A stretch of DNA of 64,000 nucleotides from Pseudomonas paralcaligenes (GCF_019655855.1 NZ_BPFX01000009.1:1-64000); one strand, 5' to 3'; shown: positions 44,289 to 54,734, numbered from the stretch's first letter. Made by a program: numbers and translations. Notes: a model not told the origin generated them from the sequence alone.

Positions 44289-45473
44289 TCAGACGAATTG
44301 CGCGGCCGCATGGGCCGAGGCCCAGGCCCATTGGAAGTTGAAGCCGCCCAGGTGGCCGGTCACGTCCAGCACCTCGCCGATGAAGTACAGGCCCGGCGAC
44401 TTCTGCGATTCCATAGTCTTCGACGACACCTCGCGGGTATCGATGCCGCCCAGGGTCACCTCGGCGGTGCGGTAGCCCTCGGTGCCGGCCGGCACCAGGG
44501 TCCAGGCGGACAGCTTGTGCGCCACCGCTTCCAGTTCCGCCGGGGTGTACTGCCTGAGCGGCTTGCTGACGAACCACTGCTCGGCCAGCAGGCCGGCCAT
44601 CTTCTTGGTGAACAGCTCGGCGAGCAGGGTCTTCAGTTCGCTGTTGGGGCGCTCCTGCTGCTGCGTCGCCAGCCACTCGGGCAGGTCGATGTGCGGCAGC
44701 AGGTCGATCTCGATGGCGTCGCCCGGCTGCCAGTAGGAGGAAATCTGCAGGATCGCCGGCCCGCTCAGGCCGCGGTGGGTGAACAGGATGTTCTCCTTGA
44801 AGCTCTGCCCGTTGCAGCTCACCACGCAGTCCTCCACCGAGGTGCCGGACAGCTCGCCGCATAGCTTCTTGAGCTGCGGCTCGGTGATGGTGAAGGGCAC
44901 CAGGCCGGCACGGGTGGGCAGCAGGTTGTGGCCGAACTGCCTGGCCACCTGGTAGCCGAAGCCGGTGGCGCCCAAGGTGGGAATGGACAGGCCGCCGGTG
45001 GCGATCACCAGCGACTGGCAGGCGAACTCGCCAGCGCTGGTGCGCAGGGCGTAGCCGGCGTCAAGCCTGGTGATGGTCTCGACCGAGGTCTCCAGGCGCA
45101 GGTCGACGCCATGCTCGTCGCACTCGGTCAGCAGCAGGTTGAGGATGTCGCTGGCCTTGCGGTCGCAGAACAGCTGGCCGAGCTTCTTCTCGTGGTAGGG
45201 CACGTCGTGGCGCACCACCAGTTCGACGAAGTCCCACTGGGTGTAGCGGGCCAGCGCCGACTTGCAGAAGTGCGGGTTCTGCGACAGGAAGTTGGCCGGC
45301 TCGCAGTACATGTTGGTGAAGTTGCAGCGCCCGCCGCCGGACATGAGGATCTTCTTGCCCGGCTTGTTGGCGTGGTCCAGCAGCAGGACCTGGCGCCCGC
45401 GCGCGGCGGCCTGGGCCGCGCACATCAGGCCGGCGGCGCCGGCGCCGATGATGATGACCGGGAAGAAGGACAC
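44289..45473 (-). CDS. HI0933-family FAD-dependent oxidoreductase
   Basis: 394 aa flavoprotein of the HI0933/BaiN type. The N-terminal GxGxxG dinucleotide fold (VIIIGAGAAGLMCAAQAA) and the family box KPGKKILMSGGGRCNFTN are intact; GEVLDVTGHLGGFNFQWAWASA closes the FAD site. The substrate is unknown. Start taken at the GTG at 45473, which gives the usual family N-terminus; an ATG 33 bp upstream is possible. Confidence 0.88.
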   Translation of the reverse strand: MSFFPVIIIGAGAAGLMCAAQAAARGRQVLLLDHANKPGKKILMSGGGRCNFTNMYCEPANFLSQNPHFCKSALARYTQWDFVELVVRHDVPYHEKKLGQLFCDRKASDILNLLLTECDEHGVDLRLETSVETITRLDAGYALRTSAGEFACQSLVIATGGLSIPTLGATGFGYQVARQFGHNLLPTRAGLVPFTITEPQLKKLCGELSGTSVEDCVVSCNGQSFKENILFTHRGLSGPAILQISSYWQPGDAIEIDLLPHIDLPEWLATQQQERPNSELKTLLAELFTKKMAGLLAEQWFVSKPLRQYTPAELEAVAHKLSAWTLVPAGTEGYRTAEVTLGGIDTREVSSKTMESQKSPGLYFIGEVLDVTGHLGGFNFQWAWASAHAAAQFV

Positions 45474-45527
45474 GGTGGAGCCTCGGTGAGTCGTGGAGCC
45501 GCGCATTCTAGCGGAAAGTGCGCGGCG

Positions 45528-45632
45528 CTCCCCTCTCCCTCTGGGAGAGGGGCTGGGGGTGAGAGATTCCCAGGCTACTCCGAGTTGCCCATAGCACCCT
45601 CACCCCAACCCTCTCCCAAGGGGAGAGGGAGT
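45528..45632. repeat. Paired CTCACCCC/CCTCTCCC repeat (REPIN-like)
   Basis: Two inverted arms (CCCTCTCCCTCTGGGAGAGG...GGGGGTGAG and CCTCACCCCAACCCTCTCCC...GGGAGAGGG) around a spacer CCAGGCTACTCCGAGTTGCC. A homologous copy lies at 48045-48150, so the two flank the FUSC gene. The next element, 45640-45676, is a GTAGGGCGGGTGAAACCCGCG palindrome touching the FUSC stop codon. Confidence 0.8.
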
Positions 45633-45676
45633 CAGTCGGGTAGGGCGGGTGAAACCCGCGTGGACCCGCCCTACGG

Positions 45677-47866
45677 TCAGGCCACCTTGGCTTCGGCCTG
45701 CTGCGTCCGGCCCTTCTGCAGGTGCGCGGCCAGGGTGCGCAGCGGCGCCAGCTGGCGGCAGATCAGGCCGAGCTGCACCTGCACCAGGCGGTGCCCCTCG
45801 TCCATCTCCTCGGGCAGCTGCTCCAGTTCCTCGGCCAGGGTCTGGTCGGTCTCGTCGTAGACGGCGATCGGCTGGCCCGTCTGCAGGCCGGCGGCGATGG
45901 CGTCCAGGCTCTGGCTGATGTGGGCCACGGCGCGGTCGTGCAGGGCGTCGCTGGCGTCGTCGGCCAGCGACGCGCGGTGCGCGCCGAGGGCCGACAGGTA
46001 GCTGAGCAGGGTGTGCGACAGGACCAGGAAGCGGAAGCCGGTCTCGGCGTCCTTCCGGAAGTGGCCGGGCTCCAGCAGCATGTTGGCCAGGGTGGTGGAC
46101 AGCGCCGCGTCGGCGTTGTGCGCGTTGCGCCGGGCCAGGCGGTAGCTGAGGTCGTCACGGGCGCCGGACTCGTACTGCTGCATGATCTGCAGCAGGTAGC
46201 GGCTGTTGCTGCTCAGGGTGCTGGCCAGCACCTGGTTGAGCTTGCGTCCCTGCCAGTCCGGCAGGATCAGGAACACCGCCAGGCCGGCGATCACCGTGCC
46301 CAGCACGGTATCCACCAGGCGCGGCCAGAGCAGGGTGTAGGCGTCGCTGATCTGGTTGAAGCAGAGCACCACCACCAGGGTCATGGCGATGGTCGCCAGG
46401 GTGTAGCGGTCGACCCGGTGGGTGAAGAACAGCACCCCGGCCGCCACCGCGAACAGCGACTGCAGCATGGGGTCGGGGAACAGGCGGATCAGCGCCCAGC
46501 CCAGCACCAGGCCGACCAGCGTGCCGCTGACCCGCTGCACCAGGCGCAGGCGGGTGGCGCCGTAGCTGGGTCGGCAGACGAACAGGGTGGTCAGCAATAT
46601 CCAGTAGCCCTGCTGCGGGTGGATCCAGTGCAGCAGGCCGTAGCCGGCGAGCAGGGCGATGGACAGGCGCAGGGCGTGGCGGAACACCAGGCTGGTCGGG
46701 GTGACGTGCTGGCGCAGGCGCTCGAAGGCGTCGCGCAAGGTCTGCGGTGAGCGGTCGAGCAGGCTGCTGTCCTGCTCGTCGGCCAGGGCGTCCGGGTTGC
46801 TGGCGCTGGACAGCTTGCGTTCGAGGGTGGCGAGGTTGCTGGCCAGCGCGCCGAGGGAGCGCAGCAGGCGGCGCCAGGCCGGGTTGTGCTGCTCGCGCAG
46901 GTAGGTCATGGAGGCGTCGAGGTCGGCCATGGCCTGGCTGTTGTCGTTGTAGTCGAACGGCTGGCGCAGGCGGATGGCCCGGCCCAGGGCCTGGCAGGCC
47001 TTGCCCTGCTGGCTCAGCAGGCGGCCGCAGCGGAACATCACGTCGCTGTGGAAGAAGGCCTCGGCCAGGGCGTTGTAGGGGTAGTGCGAGGAGCTGGCGC
47101 GCTCGTGGATGTCCTGGGCGATGAAGTACAGCTTGAGGTAGCGGTTGGTCTTCTGCCCGCTGCGCTTGCGGCTCATGCGGTTGAGGATGATTTCCTTGGC
47201 CAGGTTCAGCGCGGTCACCACCCGGCCGTTCTGCCGCGCCAGCTCCAGGCGGCGGGCCTCCACGTCCAGTTGCTTGACCGGCTCGAACAGCGAGGCCTTC
47301 AGGCGCAGGTAGGCGCCCAGTTCGTCGAACACCCGCGACAGCGACTGTTGCACCGGCTGCTGGCTGAACAGCGCGCTCCAGATGATGCCCAGCACGCCGT
47401 ACCAGGCGGCGCCGGTAATCAGCAGCAGCGGCTCCTGCCAGAAGCTGCCTTCCGCGCCGCCCCGGTGTTCCAGGCCGATGGCGGTGTAGATCGCCAGGAT
47501 CAGGGTGGCCTGGGCCACCGCCGCGTAGCGCTCGCCGATGCCGCCGAGCAGGGTCATGGCGAAGGCCGCCAGGGCCAGGCCGCCGCCGAACAGCCAGGGG
47601 TAGGGGAACAGCAGCTGCACCGAGATCGCGGTGACGCCGAAGCAGGCCAGGGTCACCAGCAGCGCCTGGGTGCGGCCGCGCCAGTGGTCGTCGCTCTCGG
47701 CCAGGGCGCTGGCGATGCAGCCGAGGAACAGCGGGATGACGAGGGAGACGCGCTCCAGGTACCAGCACAGCGCCATGGCCCCGGCCAGGGCGATGAACAC
47801 CCGCACGCCGTAGGTGAATTTCTCGCGCGCCCAGAGGTGGCGCAGGGTGTGGCTCAGCGATGACAT
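45677..47866 (-). CDS. FUSC/YccS-family inner-membrane transporter
   Basis: 729 aa. Two hydrophobic blocks of about six helices each (roughly 20-160 and 385-510) are separated and followed by cytoplasmic helical domains. Landmarks are YWILLTTLFVCRPSYGATRLRLVQRVSGTLVG and YTLATIAMTLVVVLCFN in the second block. The family exports aromatic acids or other small molecules. The start at 47866 matches the YccS-type N-terminus. It is bracketed by homologous interspersed repeats. Confidence 0.88.
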   Translation of the reverse strand: MSSLSHTLRHLWAREKFTYGVRVFIALAGAMALCWYLERVSLVIPLFLGCIASALAESDDHWRGRTQALLVTLACFGVTAISVQLLFPYPWLFGGGLALAAFAMTLLGGIGERYAAVAQATLILAIYTAIGLEHRGGAEGSFWQEPLLLITGAAWYGVLGIIWSALFSQQPVQQSLSRVFDELGAYLRLKASLFEPVKQLDVEARRLELARQNGRVVTALNLAKEIILNRMSRKRSGQKTNRYLKLYFIAQDIHERASSSHYPYNALAEAFFHSDVMFRCGRLLSQQGKACQALGRAIRLRQPFDYNDNSQAMADLDASMTYLREQHNPAWRRLLRSLGALASNLATLERKLSSASNPDALADEQDSSLLDRSPQTLRDAFERLRQHVTPTSLVFRHALRLSIALLAGYGLLHWIHPQQGYWILLTTLFVCRPSYGATRLRLVQRVSGTLVGLVLGWALIRLFPDPMLQSLFAVAAGVLFFTHRVDRYTLATIAMTLVVVLCFNQISDAYTLLWPRLVDTVLGTVIAGLAVFLILPDWQGRKLNQVLASTLSSNSRYLLQIMQQYESGARDDLSYRLARRNAHNADAALSTTLANMLLEPGHFRKDAETGFRFLVLSHTLLSYLSALGAHRASLADDASDALHDRAVAHISQSLDAIAAGLQTGQPIAVYDETDQTLAEELEQLPEEMDEGHRLVQVQLGLICRQLAPLRTLAAHLQKGRTQQAEAKVA

Positions 47867-47970
47867 GGGCGAACGGCTACCCGCCGGAAAGTGGGTTGGT
47901 CTGCCGGAGAAGACGGCGCATGGCGCCACCGAGGCACCATTTTGTTGACCTTTCGTTCAGAGGATAGCCG

Positions 47971-48044
47971 GTAGGGCGGGAGAAACCCGCGTCGCGGTCA
48001 CGCAGGGTGCGTCGCCTTTGCGGCGGTGCGCGCGGCGCACCCTA
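47971..48044. repeat. Two adjoining palindromic repeats
   Basis: GTAGGGCGGGAGAAACCCGCG (47971) followed by GCAGGGTGCGTCGCC...GGCGGTGCGCGCGGCGCACCCTAC (48001-48044), members of the same families as those at 43981-44281. Confidence 0.7.
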
Positions 48045-48150
48045 CTCCCTCTCCCTCTGGGAGGGGGCCGGGGTGAGGGTTTTCCAGGCCGCTCCGAGCT
48101 GCCTATGGCGCCCTCACCCCCAGCCCCTCTCCCAGGGGGAGAGGGGGGCT
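48045..48150. repeat. Paired CTCACCCC/CCTCTCCC repeat (REPIN-like)
   Basis: Same organisation as 45528-45632: inverted arms around CCAGGCCGCTCCGAGCTGCC. It abuts the stop codon of ntrC and could act as a transcript end. Confidence 0.8.
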
Positions 48151-49580
<1,430 letters not shown>

Positions 49581-49584
<4 letters not shown>

Positions 49585-50666
49585 GACTGTGCGGCTCCTT
49601 GGTCCAGGGGCAGGAAGATCGCGAATGCGGTATGGCCCGGGTGGCTCTCGCATTCGATCAGGCCCTGATGCTGGCTGATGATGTTCTGGGTAATGGCCAG
49701 GCCCAGCCCGGTGCCGTCGGGGCGGCCGCTGACCATGGGGTAGAAGATGGTTTCCTGCAGTTCGGGCGGGATGCCCGGGCCGTTGTCGATGATCTCCACC
49801 TTCACCACCAGGCGGTGGCGGGTGTGACCGATGGTGAACTGGCGCAGGGTGCGGGTGCGCAGGCTGATGCGGCCCAGGCGCAGGTCGCTCTGGCTGGACA
49901 GCGCCTGCAGCGCGTTGCGGACGATGTTGAGCACGGCCTGGATCATCTGCTCGCGGTCGATCAGCACGTCCGGGATGCTCGGGTCGTAGTCGCGCACCAG
50001 GGTGATGCTGCCCTGGGCCTCGGCCTCGATCAGGCTGGCGACCCGTTCCAGCACCTCGTGGATGTTGGTGACGGCCAGCGACGGCAGCTTGTTCGAGCCG
50101 AGCATGCGGTCGACCAGGTTACGCAGCCGGTCGGCCTCCTCGATGATCACGTTGGTGTAATCCTTGAGGCTCTCCTCCGGCAGCTCGCGCGACAGCAGCT
50201 GGGCCGCGCCGCGGATACCGCCGAGCGGATTCTTGATCTCGTGGGCCAGGCCGCGCACCAGCAGCTTGGTGGTCTCCTGCTTGGACAGCTGGGCCTCTTC
50301 CTTGGTGATGCGCAGCAGGCGGTCGCGCGGGTGCACTTCCAGCAGCAGCAGGGTCTGGCCGCGGTTGAGGATGGGCGTCACCGCGTAGTCGACGGTGATG
50401 GTCTGGCCGGCCAGCGAAGTGAGCATGGCCTCGCGCTTGGTGAAGGGGTGTGCGTGGTCGACCGCCTGGCGCAGCGAGCTGAGCGCTTCCGGCGACTCGG
50501 TGAACAGTTCGCTGATGAACTGCCCGTGGCTGCGCTGGCCGCTGACCGCCAGCAGCATCTCGGCGGCCGGATTCATGTACTCCAGGCGCAGCTCGGCATT
50601 GAGCAGGATGGTCGCGGTGGTCAGGTTGTCCAGCAGTAGGCGGTGCAGGGCGTCGTTGATGGTCAT
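49581..50666 (-). CDS. ntrB: NtrB, nitrogen-regulation histidine kinase/phosphatase
   Basis: 361 aa cytoplasmic kinase. N-terminal PAS domain (LNAELRLEYMNPAAEMLL), HisKA with phospho-acceptor His in LAHEIKNPLGGIRG, and HATPase with NIVRNALQAL, DNGPGIPPEL and GTGLGLAITQNI. It senses nitrogen status through PII (GlnB/GlnK). Translationally coupled to ntrC. An NtrC-type palindrome lies 165 bp upstream of its start. Confidence 0.95.
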
Positions 50667-50830
50667 AGGCGGCTTCCGCAGTTGAACCCTGAAAATGCAA
50701 AAAGCAAACCAAGGCTCCGAAAAGGCGCGTGGAGCCCCCGCTCAGGGCCATGGAGGGTGCGTTTCGGCGCAGTCGCCCGGATCAGGAATGAACCAAAACG
50801 GGGAGAGTGTAGAAATGAGTGCGCGCATAC

Positions 50831-50845
50831 GCACCTTTTTGGTGC
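50831..50845 (-). promoter_or_regulatory. Candidate NtrC binding site upstream of ntrBC
   Basis: GCACC-TTTTT-GGTGC, a perfect palindrome with the 5-bp spacing of enteric NtrC sites, in the 192-bp gap between the DUF4124 gene and ntrB. No convincing -24/-12 element was found beside it, so repression of ntrBC is as likely as activation. It could also form a hairpin. Confidence 0.5.
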
Positions 50846-50858
50846 GTTCGCGTGCTGC

Positions 50859-51482
50859 TCAAATGAAGGGGACGAAGGGGATGTCCTTCGGCGGATCGGC
50901 GGGCTTGTCCTTCAGCGGGCACTCGGGGCGCACGCCCCAGTCGTCCTTCTTGCAGGGGTTGGTCCGGCGCTTGTCCGCCAGGGTGATGCGCTTCATGTGG
51001 AACGGCTGCGCCGGGGTGCGCTCGACGATGCGGCCCTTGGCGTCGAGGATTTCCACGGACAGCTGATGGGTGCCCCGGTCGATGTTCTCCAGGGGGAACA
51101 CCGGGCTGCGCCCGGGCTCGCCCATAGGCTTGCCGTCCAGCAGCAGGCGGTAGCTATGGCCGTCGTGCAGCCCGGGTTCGCTGCTGGCGGTGACGATCAG
51201 GCTGCCGGCGCCATCGCGCACGGTCGCGTCGGGCTCGGGGAACAGGATGCGCAGCACGTCGTAGGCCGGCTCGGTGCGCGGCGCGGCGTAGACCTGCGGG
51301 CGTTGCACCGGCACCTGCGGGGCCGTCATGCCGTTGCTGGGCGCCAACTCGATGCGCTCGGCCTTCTCGGAGGGCGGCTGGTCGGTGAAGACCCGGTTGC
51401 CGTCGGCGTCGATGTAGGTGTAGACCCCGGCGCTGGCAGGCAGGGCCAGGCCGAGCAGCAGGCAGATGAACAGGTGGCGCAT
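50859..51482 (-). CDS. DUF4124-domain exported protein
   Basis: 207 aa. Signal peptide (LFICLLLGLALPASA) directly followed by a DUF4124 motif (GVYTYIDADGNRVFTDQPP), then a beta-rich region (YDVLRILFPEPDATVRDGAGSLIVTASSEP, GTHQLSVEILDAKGRIV) and a Pro/Lys-rich tail with two Cys. Probably periplasmic; function unknown. It starts 7 bp after the stop of a paralogous gene. Its place between glnA and ntrB is typical for the genus. Confidence 0.85.
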   Translation of the reverse strand: MRHLFICLLLGLALPASAGVYTYIDADGNRVFTDQPPSEKAERIELAPSNGMTAPQVPVQRPQVYAAPRTEPAYDVLRILFPEPDATVRDGAGSLIVTASSEPGLHDGHSYRLLLDGKPMGEPGRSPVFPLENIDRGTHQLSVEILDAKGRIVERTPAQPFHMKRITLADKRRTNPCKKDDWGVRPECPLKDKPADPPKDIPFVPFI

Positions 51483-51489
51483 GCGCGGA

Positions 51490-52023
51490 CTATTTCGCAC
51501 GGGCAGGGCTGTTCACGCTGATGCGCTGCACGGTGAAGGTGACGCTGCCGCTCTGCTGGATCGGCTGGTTGCCGGCCAGGACCTCCACGGCCAGGGTGTG
51601 TTCGCCCCGGTCCGCGTTGGTCACCTGCAGGCGCGGCACGTTGGTCGGCTGCCCGTAGGGCTGGCCGTCCATCAGCAGGCGCAGGCTGTGGCCGGGTTGC
51701 AGCCTGGGCTCTATCGCCACGCCGACGATGAAGCTGCCGTTGTTGGCCCGCAGGGCTTCCTCGGTGGGCACGCCGGTCACTTCGAGGCGGCTGTAGGCCT
51801 GCTGGTTCTGCTGGGATTCCTCGGGCTTCATCGGCGGCTCGCTGGCCACCGGCTTCTGCGATTCCACGGTGTTGGTCGGCGGCAGGTCGACGGATTCCGC
51901 GCTCTGGCCTTCCGGCGGCTGGTTGGTGAAGACGGTGTTGCCGTTGGAGTCGGTGTACTTGTAGATCTGCGCCGCGGCGGGCAGGGCCAGGGTGCAGAGC
52001 AGGCAGGCGGTGAGCAGGCGCAT
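51490..52023 (-). CDS. DUF4124-domain exported protein (paralogue)
   Basis: 177 aa. Signal peptide (LLTACLLCTLALPAAA) then DUF4124 (QIYKYTDSNGNTVFTNQPPEG) and a beta-rich region (LEVTGVPTEEALRANNGSFIVGVAIEP, GEHTLAVEVLAGN). Same layout as the neighbouring 207-aa protein, so the two are probably a tandem duplication, and they are likely co-transcribed. Function unknown. Confidence 0.85.
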   Translation of the reverse strand: MRLLTACLLCTLALPAAAQIYKYTDSNGNTVFTNQPPEGQSAESVDLPPTNTVESQKPVASEPPMKPEESQQNQQAYSRLEVTGVPTEEALRANNGSFIVGVAIEPRLQPGHSLRLLMDGQPYGQPTNVPRLQVTNADRGEHTLAVEVLAGNQPIQQSGSVTFTVQRISVNSPARAK

Positions 52024-52317
52024 GTGCGATATCCCTGTGGAAGAGGCTCCAGGAGCTTTCTACGATCTCTCGATTGTCGGCCATGCCGCCGTGCAACGCA
52101 TTGTCGCTCGGGCCCGGGCCGCTCATTCATGTGCTTCGCGAATCCGTCCCAGATCGATAGCGGTTCTGGCTCGAAAGCTCGCGAACAGGCCCTAAGCGTT
52201 GCATTGCCGCCTCGTGCTGGCAAGCGCAGCGGTGCTTAACGGGAGCTGTGTCGCACGGAACGGCTGTATCTGCGACTGGCTCGCCCGTGTTTGGTCCCGG
52301 GGCGCTTGCCCGGGTGG

Positions 52318-52725
52318 CTAGTCGGACAGAGCGGCCCGGCAGAGGCGGCGCATGTCGCGGTCGTCGATGCCCTCGCACTCCGAAGACGAGTGGTTGACCA
52401 GCGCACGACACTGGCGGCGCATGTCGCGGTTGTCGATGTCTTCGCATTCGTAGGCATTGCCGCTGCTGACGGCGTTGCAGTGACGGCGGGCGTCGCGGTC
52501 GTGGATGTCGTCGCAGGTGGTCCGCGGTGTTTCCTCCAGCAGTGCGCGGCAATAGCGCCGGGTATCGCGGTCGTCGATATCGCGGCAATCCCGGCTGTTG
52601 CCGCTCTTCACGGCCTCGCAGATGCGCCGCAGGTCGCGGTCATGGACGTCGTTGCAATTGGTGTTGCCGGCCTGGGCGGGCAGCACCGGGAGGGCGGCGA
52701 GCAGGAGCCAGAGGAGATGACGCAT
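52318..52725 (-). CDS. Secreted protein of five cysteine-paired tandem repeats (hypothetical)
   Basis: 135 aa. Signal peptide (LLWLLLAALPVLPAQA) then five units of 23-24 residues, consensus C-x-D-I-x-D-R-D-x-R-R-x-C-x-A. The ten Cys are at 24/36, 47/59, 71/83, 94/106 and 117/129, each pair exactly 12 apart, strongly implying one disulfide per unit. The Asp-rich loops could bind a divalent metal. No known family recognised. AAGGAC precedes the ATG. It lies just after glnA on the same strand. Confidence 0.75.
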   Translation of the reverse strand: MRHLLWLLLAALPVLPAQAGNTNCNDVHDRDLRRICEAVKSGNSRDCRDIDDRDTRRYCRALLEETPRTTCDDIHDRDARRHCNAVSSGNAYECEDIDNRDMRRQCRALVNHSSSECEGIDDRDMRRLCRAALSD

Positions 52726-52841
52726 GGGCTGTCCTTGGTGGCTGGTGTTGCCGGTGAGTCTAGTCGATCGGCGCGATAGCGGGCGCTCTCGAGCGGCGCC
52801 TCTTCCCGTGACGGGTTGGTGGCGCACTCCTGCTTTCGTGG

Positions 52842-52910
52842 GGGCGCCTGGGCGGCATTCCGATTGGCCGCGACATTCGCGGATAAATCCGCTCCCACAA
52901 GGGGTACAAC
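52842..52910. repeat. Interspersed repeat, second copy of the 21496 element
   Basis: Contains the exact 26-bp GGGCGCCTGGGCGGCATTCC... sequence also at 21496-21521, then CGCGACATTCGCGGATAAATCCGCTCCCACA. It lies between the cysteine-repeat gene and the glnA terminator. Confidence 0.75.
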
Positions 52911-52938
52911 AACCAACGATCAACGATGACACAGCCAT

Positions 52939-52965
52939 AAAAAAGGCCTCCCGAAGGAGGCCTCT
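52939..52965 (-). terminator. Terminator of glnA
   Basis: On the minus strand, GGCCTCC, TTCG loop, GGAGGCC, then six T residues, about 35 bp after the glnA stop. Confidence 0.9.
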
Positions 52966-52998
52966 TTCAAGCGGACCGCGGATGCGGCCGGCGCTGGA

Positions 52999-54402
52999 TC
53001 AGACGCTGTAGTACAGGTCGTATTCCAGCGGGTGCACGAAGGTGCGCACCTTGATTTCCTCTTCCGATTTCAGCTCGATGTAGGCATCGATGAAGTCGTC
53101 GGAGAACACGCCGCCCTTGGTCAGGAACGCGCGGCCCTTGTCCAGCTCTTCCAGGGCCTCTTTCAGGCTGCCGCAGACCTGCGGGATCTCTTTCGCCTCT
53201 TCCGGCGGCAGGTCGTACAGGTTCTTGTCGGCGGCATCGCCCGGGTGGATCTTGTTCTGGATGCCGTCCAGGCCGGCCATCAGCAGGGCGGCGAAGGCCA
53301 GGTAGGGGTTGGCGGCCGGGTCCGGGAAGCGCGCCTCGATGCGGCGGGCTTTCGGGCTGTTGACGTACGGGATGCGGATCGAGGCGGAGCGGTTACGGGC
53401 CGAGTAGGCCAGCATGACCGGGGCTTCGAAGCCCGGGACCAGACGCTTGTAGGAGTTGGTCGACGGGTTGGTGAAGCCGTTCAGCGCCTTGCCGTGCTTG
53501 ATGATGCCGCCGATGAAGTACAGGGCGGTATCGGACAGGCCGGCATAGCCTTCGCCAGCGAAGGTGTTCTTGCCATCCTTGGAGATGGACATGTGCACGT
53601 GCATGCCCGAGCCGTTGTCGCCGTACAGCGGCTTCGGCATGAAGGTCACGGTCTTGCCGTAGGCGTCGGCGACGTTGTGCACGCAGTACTTCAGGGTCTG
53701 CACTTCGTCGGCCTTGGCGACCAGGGTGTTGAACTTCACACCGATCTCGTTCTGGCCGGCGGTGGCCACTTCGTGGTGGTGGACTTCCACGACCAGGCCC
53801 ATTTCTTCCAGGGCGTTGCACATGGCGGTGCGGATTTCGTGGTCGTGGTCGACCGGCGGAACCGGGAAGTAGCCGCCTTTCACGCCCGGACGGTGGCCCT
53901 TGTTGCCGGACTCGATGTCGGCGTCGGTGTTCCAAGAGGCCTGCTCGGAGAAGATCTTGAACATGGAACCGGAGATGTCGGACTTGAACTTCACTTCGTC
54001 GAAGATGAAGAACTCCGGCTCCGGGCCGACGAACACGGTGTCGCCGATGCCGGTGGACTTCAGGTATTCCTCGGCGCGGCGGGCGATGGCGCGCGGGTCG
54101 CGATCGTAGCCCTGCATGGTGCTCGGCTCGATGATGTCGCAGACCAGGATCAGGGTCGGCTCTTCGGTGAACGGGTCCAGCACGGCGGTGCTGTCGTCCG
54201 GCAGCAGGATCATGTCGGAGGCTTCGATGCCTTTCCAGCCGGCGATGGAGGAGCCGTCGAACATCTTGCCGAATTCGAAGAAATCGTCGTCGGCGTCGCG
54301 TGCCGGCATGGTCACGTGCTGTTGCTTGCCTTTGGTGTCGGTGAAGCGCAGATCAATCCACTTCACGTCGTGTTCTTTAATCAGTTGAAGCGACTTCGAC
54401 AT
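52999..54402 (-). CDS. glnA: Glutamine synthetase, type I
   Basis: 467 aa, the central ammonia-assimilating enzyme (glutamate + NH3 + ATP to glutamine). Visible sites are [27 protein letters not shown], the metal-site segments [14 protein letters not shown] and [13 protein letters not shown] ([13 protein letters not shown]), [11 protein letters not shown], and the adenylylation Tyr in NLYDLPPEE, so activity is expected to be controlled by GlnE. Transcription is from a sigma-54 promoter with two NtrC sites. GGAGG precedes the ATG at 54402. Confidence 0.97.
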   Translation of the reverse strand: MSKSLQLIKEHDVKWIDLRFTDTKGKQQHVTMPARDADDDFFEFGKMFDGSSIAGWKGIEASDMILLPDDSTAVLDPFTEEPTLILVCDIIEPSTMQGYDRDPRAIARRAEEYLKSTGIGDTVFVGPEPEFFIFDEVKFKSDISGSMFKIFSEQASWNTDADIESGNKGHRPGVKGGYFPVPPVDHDHEIRTAMCNALEEMGLVVEVHHHEVATAGQNEIGVKFNTLVAKADEVQTLKYCVHNVADAYGKTVTFMPKPLYGDNGSGMHVHMSISKDGKNTFAGEGYAGLSDTALYFIGGIIKHGKALNGFTNPSTNSYKRLVPGFEAPVMLAYSARNRSASIRIPYVNSPKARRIEARFPDPAANPYLAFAALLMAGLDGIQNKIHPGDAADKNLYDLPPEEAKEIPQVCGSLKEALEELDKGRAFLTKGGVFSDDFIDAYIELKSEEEIKVRTFVHPLEYDLYYSV

Positions 54403-54500
54403 GGTGTCCTCCAGGTGGATGGGGGTCGGCTGTGCCGGCCTCCCGGAATCGGGGCAAAGCCGGGCGGGATGGTCCGCCAGGCCAGGCTGCCTCACAAGGG

Positions 54501-54516
54501 AGCAAATTGCATGCCA
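54501..54516 (-). promoter_or_regulatory. Sigma-54 promoter of glnA
   Basis: On the minus strand TGGCAT-N5-TTGCT matches the -24/-12 consensus TGGCAC-N5-TTGCW with one change at the least conserved position. The predicted start is near 54490, giving an 88-nt leader. Confidence 0.82.
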
Positions 54517-54589
54517 GTGCCCCGGAATGGGCTGGAGGCCTGAAAGTCAGGGGGTGCGCGGCCTGTGGCGATTTTTTGAGCGGTTTTAT

Positions 54590-54604
54590 GCACCGAATGG
54601 GTGC
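54590..54604 (-). promoter_or_regulatory. NtrC binding site 1 of glnA
   Basis: GCACC-GAATG-GGTGC, a perfect palindrome in NtrC spacing, centred about 107 bp upstream of the predicted sigma-54 start. Confidence 0.8.
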
Positions 54605-54620
54605 CACTAAAATGCTTTGT

Positions 54621-54635
54621 GCCTCTTTTTGGTGC
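54621..54635 (-). promoter_or_regulatory. NtrC binding site 2 of glnA
   Basis: GCCTC-TTTTT-GGTGC: one half-site perfect, the other degenerate. Centred about 138 bp upstream of the start and 31 bp (three helical turns) from site 1. Confidence 0.6.
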
Positions 54636-54683
54636 TGTTTGGCGGCGGATATTGTTTTTGGTCAAAGCTTGAGCAATTTCCGC

Positions 54684-54689
54684 TATAAT
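54684..54689 (+). promoter_or_regulatory. Candidate -10 of the thiI promoter
   Basis: Perfect TATAAT 46 bp before the thiI ATG; no convincing -35 at 16-18 bp. The upstream side is shared with the glnA NtrC sites. Confidence 0.5.
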
Positions 54690-54734
54690 CCGCGCCCCTG
54701 TTTTTAGGCCCGCCTTCCTGCGCTCGTTTTCCCC

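Noticed and set aside
52608..52916. 102-codon minus-strand ORF containing GADLSANVAANRNAAQAP
   Set aside because: It is a reading of the interspersed repeat also found at 21496, not a conserved gene.
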